38,883 nt of DNA from Candidatus Frankia alpina (GTDB taxonomy: Bacteria > Actinomycetota > Actinomycetes > Frankiales > Frankiaceae), in NCBI RefSeq assembly GCF_902806485.1, contig NZ_CADCWT010000019.1, positions 1 to 38,883 on the forward strand, written 5' to 3'. The notes below the pieces were generated by a model that was not told the DNA's origin, did not search any database, and saw only the letters and a program-made list of their open reading frames with translations. Below are positions 35,123-38,883 of the stretch, piece by piece. The translations under genes were made by a program, and so were the position numbers. The first letter of the stretch is position 1, and each line of letters starts with the position of its first letter.

Positions 35123-35446
35123 GTGACACCGACGGCGATCATCCCATGCCGTCGACACATCACCCAAGATGACGGTCGGTCCCAGCATGGTGGACGGTCC
35201 CAAAGGAGCGCTCGGATCATCACGCATCTCCCCTCTGTCCAGGACCGGACCCGGATCTCGTCGCACATCTGGCACGTTCGCCGGGCACGAGGGAGTTCAC
35301 GAAGCCCGGCTGGCTGGACACATGCGGAGGCAGTCACGTTCCTCCGGCTCCGGATTGCCGACCAGACGTCGAAGATGGACCATCGCTGGGAGGGTGGAGG
35401 TCGTGCCCACCGGGTCGGCCGACCACTGCGATCGGAGAAGACGCTG
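35123..35446. other. Intergenic region between divergent genes, no feature recognised
   Basis: 324 bases separating the glycosyltransferase and carotenoid oxygenase starts. Codon bias weakens beyond 35122 on the minus strand, suggesting noncoding DNA. I found no clear -35/-10 pair, repeat or RNA gene. If the glycosyltransferase starts at 35227, the gap is shorter. Confidence 0.45.
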
Positions 35447-36756
35447 ATGACGGCGAGTACCCCCACCTATCTCAGCGGCCTGCTCGCGCCCGTGGCCGAC
35501 GAGATCGATGTCGTCGACCTGCCGATCACCGGCGCGCTGCCCGACGCGCTGCGCGGCCGCTACTTCCGCAACGGCCCCAACCCGCCCCCCCCGGCTCCGA
35601 CCCGGGGCACTGGTTCACCGGAGCCGGGATGATCCACGGCGTCCGGCTGCGGGACGGCCGCGCCGAGTGGTACCGCAACCGCTGGGTACGCACCCGCCAG
35701 CTGGCGGGTGCGCCGTTCGTGGGGCCCACCGGGTTCGATCTGACGGCCGTTCCCGCGAACACCAGCGTGATCCGGCACGCCGGCCACATCCTCGCGCTGG
35801 TGGAGGTCGGCCTGCCGTACGAGCTGACGTCCGAGCTGGAGACGACCGGACCGTGCGACTTCGGCGGGCGACTCACCACCGCCATGACCGCGCATCCCAA
35901 GCGGGACCCACTCACCGGTGACCTGCTGTTCTTCGGCTACGGCATGGCCCCGCCGTACCTGACCTACCACCGACTCTCGGCGGCCGGCGAGCTCGTCGAG
36001 AGCAGAGTGATCGACGTGCCGGGCCCGACGATGATGCACGACTTCGCCATCACCGAGAGCCACGTCGTGTGGCTCGACCTGCCGGTCGTCTTCGACCTCG
36101 GTCTCGTCGGGCACGGGATGCCCTACCGGTGAGACGACGCCTACGGCGCCCGCCTTGACGTCATGGCGCGCGGCGGCGGCGAGACGCGGTGGTTCGACAT
36201 CGACCCCTGCTACGTCTTCCACGTCGGCAACGCCCACGTCGACGACGCCGGACGGGTCTCGCTCGACGTCGTTCGCTACGACCGCGCCGGCTTCGCGTCG
36301 GCCTGGCCCCGCCTCGGCGGAGCCCCGACCGGGACGAGCATGATCGCCGACGGCTTCGCGCACCGCTGGCTGATCGACCCGACGAACGGGGTGGTCAAGG
36401 AGCACGCACTCGACGACCGGGCGGTCGAGTTCCCCACCCTCAACGAGCAGCGGGTGGGGCGACCGAACCGCTTCCTCTACTCCGTCGGCCAGGACGCGAT
36501 CGTCAAGTACGACAGCCGGACCGGCGAGAGCAGGGTCCGCACCCTCGATTCGACCCCCGGCGAAGCGATCTTCGTCGCCGCGCCCGGGGCCCGGTCGGAG
36601 GACGACGGCTGGTTGATCTCGATCGTGACCGACAAGGCCGGCAGCGGCTCCGAGCTGCTCGTCCTGGCCGCCGCCGACCTTGACACCGTGGCCCGCGTGT
36701 CACTGCCCCGGCGGGTACCCGCCGGATTCCACGGCAGCTGGCTCGTCGACGAATAG
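35447..36756 (+). pseudogene. Carotenoid cleavage oxygenase, one frameshift and one nonsense codon
   Basis: About 436 codons, a normal length. The ATG at 35447 follows GGAGAAG. MTASTPTYLSGLLAPVADEI and LRGRYFRNGPNP are the usual N-terminus. The frame then shifts in a run of eight C (35585-35592; one C appears lost) to SDPGHWFTGAGMIHGVRLRD. All four iron-binding His are present: TAHPK (about residue 149), MMHDF (198), FHVGN (258) and FHGSW (427). At 36130-36132 an in-frame TGA replaces what should be Trp (PYR-stop-DDAYGARLDV), and the same frame continues intact to 36756. Such enzymes split carotenoids or stilbenes with non-haem iron and oxygen. Two independent lesions make this a likely true pseudogene. 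Confidence 0.85.
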
Positions 36757-36933
36757 GGCCCGGCCTCCCACCGGGCGATCCAACCACGCGTTGTAGCCCG
36801 TACGTCGCCACCTGGCGTGACACGATGATCCCCCCTTCGACTGAGGTGCCCGACTCCGGCGACCCGCCCGCCGTCGGGGAACCGGCGAGGTCGAGGACGG
36901 GCGCCAGAGGGTGATCTGCAGGGGGATGTCGAC

Positions 36934-38883
36934 GTGACGTGGTGGCAGATCAGCGCCGTGGCCAACACCGTCATCATGGCGGCGTACATGGCGATCTCGG
37001 TCGCGATCGGACGGGCGTTGTGGCGCTCCGGGCAGTGGAATAAGAACCCGCTCGGGCTGGCCACCACGGCGATCTTCTTCACCTGCGGCCTGCATCACGG
37101 TTGGCACACGCTGCACCTGCTGCTGCCAGACCGGGCGATGGATCTCATGGCGAAACACGACGACATGGCCGGGCACGACAGGTCGGGGGTCGGCGGTCCC
37201 TCGGGCAACGCGATGCGGATCGCGTTCAACGATGTCTACACCGCGTCCTGGGACATCGTCACCGCCGCAGCCGCCGTCTGGTATTGGACGCTGCGGGAGC
37301 GGTTCCCGGCGCTGGTGCGCGGCGCCGCGGTCTTCGAGGACCTCAAGCTGCGTGAGGCCGCGGAGCAGACGCTGCGCGAGAGCGAGGAGCGGTACCGCGG
37401 CATCGTGGAGACCACGAGCGAGGGGGTAGCGCTGCTCGACCGGGACGGACGCATCACCTACGCCAACACGCGGTTGGCCGCCCTGGTCCGTCGGACCGGC
37501 CCGCAGCTTCTGGGCATGGCCCTGGTCGACATAGTCGCCGGCGAGGACCGGGCGAAGCTCCGCGTCGAGCTCGACGGGGTGCGTCGCGACGGAACCCAGC
37601 GTCTCGAGGCCGGGTTGTGTCACGCCCAGCAGCGGCCGGTGTCCGCCCAGGTCGCCCTGACCTCGCGGGTCGGCCCGACCGGTGAGGTCGAGGGCATTCT
37701 GGCCATGGTGGCCGACGTCACCGACCAGAAGAACGCCGAGGCGCAGCTCCGTCAGGCGCAGCGGCTCGATGCGGTGGGCCAGCTCGCCGGTGGTGTCGCG
37801 CACGACTTCAACAACCTGCTGACCGTCATCGACGGCTACGCGGCGATGCTGCTCAACCAGGTCGACGGCCCGGCACGGGCGGACCTGACCGCGATTCGTG
37901 ACGCCGCGGCCCGGGCCGCGGCCCTGACCCGCCAGCTCCTGGCGTTCTCCCACACCCAGGTGGCACAGCCGCAGGCGATCGATCTCAACGAACTGGTTCT
38001 CGGCGTCGAGGAGATGCTGCGCCGGCTCATCCGCGAGGACGTGGAGCTGATCGTCCGCGGCGCCGCCGCGCCCACCGTCGTCTGGGCCGACCATGGGCAG
38101 CTCGAGCAGGTGATCGTCAACCTGGCCGTCAACAGCCGCGACGCGATGCCGCAGGGCGGGCGCCTGACGATCGCCGTCGCGCACATCGACCTTGACACGG
38201 CCGAGGCCGGCCGGCTCGGCCTCGAACCCGGCGGCCACCGGCTACTCACCGTTGCGGATACCGGTTGCGGCATGCCGCCCGACGTCCGGGCCCGCGTCTT
38301 CGAACCGTTCTTCACGACCAAGGAGCAGGGCAAGGGCACCGGGCTGGGCCTGTCCACCGCCTACGGCATCATCCGACAGACCAGGGGCCACATCACGGTC
38401 GACTCGATACCCGGCACCGGCAGCACGTTCCGCGTCTACCTGCCCGCCGTCGCGGCGCTCGCCGTCCAGCGGCAGGCGGATCCGCCCGTCGACCGACTCG
38501 CCGGCGGCGCCGAGACCATCCTGCTCGTCGAGGACGACCCGGCGGTGCGTGAGCTGACCGAACGGATCCTGAACTCCGCCGGATACCGGACGCTCGTCGC
38601 CGCGGACGGACGGCAGGCGCTCGCCCTGGCGCTACGCCTTCCCACCGTCGACCTGCTCCTCACCGACCTGATCATGCCCGGCATGAACGGCCGGCAGCTC
38701 GCGGACCAGCTCACCACGCTCATGCCCGACCTGCCTGTCGTGTTCACCTCCGCCCACACCCGCGGCATCCTCGCCGCGCAGGGACACGGCGGCGCCAAGG
38801 CATTCCTCGACAAACCGTTCACCGCCACGGCACTGACCAGGAAAATCCGCGACACCCTCGACGCCCGGCTGACCACCGGCACG
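36934..38883 (+). CDS. Hybrid sensor histidine kinase with PAS and receiver domains (3' partial)
   Basis: The frame is open to the window end (650 residues visible). The start is GTG at 36934 with AGGGGG eight bases upstream. Residues ~1-120 contain three membrane segments ([54 protein letters not shown]), the second carrying a His cluster [11 protein letters not shown] (51-61). A PAS domain follows (~147-268; [20 protein letters not shown]). The kinase core has the H-box VAHDFNNLL (His290), N-box [16 protein letters not shown] (442-447) and [13 protein letters not shown]. The receiver domain has Asp534/Asp535, phospho-acceptor Asp578 ([13 protein letters not shown]), Thr605 and Lys627 (DKPF). 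It should autophosphorylate on His290 and pass phosphate to its own receiver. It shares no obvious link with the carotenoid oxygenase upstream. The stop codon must lie close beyond the window. Confidence 0.92.
   Translation, partial: MTWWQISAVANTVIMAAYMAISVAIGRALWRSGQWNKNPLGLATTAIFFTCGLHHGWHTLHLLLPDRAMDLMAKHDDMAGHDRSGVGGPSGNAMRIAFNDVYTASWDIVTAAAAVWYWTLRERFPALVRGAAVFEDLKLREAAEQTLRESEERYRGIVETTSEGVALLDRDGRITYANTRLAALVRRTGPQLLGMALVDIVAGEDRAKLRVELDGVRRDGTQRLEAGLCHAQQRPVSAQVALTSRVGPTGEVEGILAMVADVTDQKNAEAQLRQAQRLDAVGQLAGGVAHDFNNLLTVIDGYAAMLLNQVDGPARADLTAIRDAAARAAALTRQLLAFSHTQVAQPQAIDLNELVLGVEEMLRRLIREDVELIVRGAAAPTVVWADHGQLEQVIVNLAVNSRDAMPQGGRLTIAVAHIDLDTAEAGRLGLEPGGHRLLTVADTGCGMPPDVRARVFEPFFTTKEQGKGTGLGLSTAYGIIRQTRGHITVDSIPGTGSTFRVYLPAVAALAVQRQADPPVDRLAGGAETILLVEDDPAVRELTERILNSAGYRTLVAADGRQALALALRLPTVDLLLTDLIMPGMNGRQLADQLTTLMPDLPVVFTSAHTRGILAAQGHGGAKAFLDKPFTATALTRKIRDTLDARLTTGT

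Noticed and set aside
36130..36132. Possible selenocysteine at the in-frame TGA of the carotenoid oxygenase
   Set aside because: The position aligns with a Trp, the family is not a selenoprotein family, and a TGG-to-TGA change explains it.
36700..38238. A 512-codon minus-strand frame opposite the histidine kinase
   Set aside because: The plus-strand frame has complete kinase and receiver motifs and is open to the window end.

Overview
This window is very GC-rich DNA (third codon positions almost all G or C) from a filamentous-type actinobacterium. A mycofactocin-type SDR, a DUF222/HNH protein, a HelR-type RNA polymerase recycling ATPase and a Hen1/PnkP remnant all point to Actinobacteria. 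A Frankia-like genome is my best guess, but that is inference only. No rRNA, tRNA, CRISPR array, transposase or phage gene was recognised.

Layout. 2-9505: a partial tannase-like/PKD hydrolase; two SDR oxidoreductases on the minus strand, one lacking its YxxxK motif; a frameshifted type B carboxylesterase behind a near-consensus promoter; helR preceded by a rifamycin-associated element (RAE); and a translationally coupled pair of small related proteins. 9639-17427: a broken secreted alpha/beta hydrolase, a broken DUF222/HNH protein, an aldehyde dehydrogenase-SDR operon, and a TetR regulator divergent from a QorB-like oxidoreductase with an operator-like inverted repeat between them. 17626-19849: an acyl-CoA dehydrogenase fragment, a Nei/Fpg DNA glycosylase and a DUF1684-like protein. 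19884-28631: an organosulfur acquisition locus consisting of an Rrf2 regulator, an SfnB/DszC-like flavoprotein, and a six-gene minus-strand operon (SsuC-, SsuB- and SsuA-like transporter genes, a luciferase-like monooxygenase, a multidomain rhodanese and an NtaA/DszA-like monooxygenase). 28959-32526: a 1-Cys peroxiredoxin, a sulfide:quinone-reductase-like remnant, a small protein, a MarR regulator divergent from a questin-oxidase-like protein, and a Hen1-PnkP deletion chimera. 32654-38883: a large TcdA/TcdB-type glycosyltransferase, a carotenoid oxygenase (both disrupted) and a hybrid histidine kinase running off the end.

How the genes fit together. The sulfur locus is the main coherent system. 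The transporter would import a sulfonate-like compound, and the flavin-dependent enzymes (fed by a flavin reductase encoded elsewhere) would release sulfite, with the rhodanese handling sulfane sulfur. Its two outer intergenic regions share a 33-base element (24 of 33 identical) with conserved arm spacing, suggesting one regulator for the whole locus. HelR with its RAE suggests a rifamycin-inducible RNA polymerase protection response.

The most striking global property is damage. About eleven loci carry single-base frameshifts, a nonsense codon, internal deletions or gene fusions, next to perfectly intact neighbours. Some indels lie in G or C runs and could be sequencing errors. The fused or internally deleted genes and the TGA codon argue that at least part is real genome erosion.
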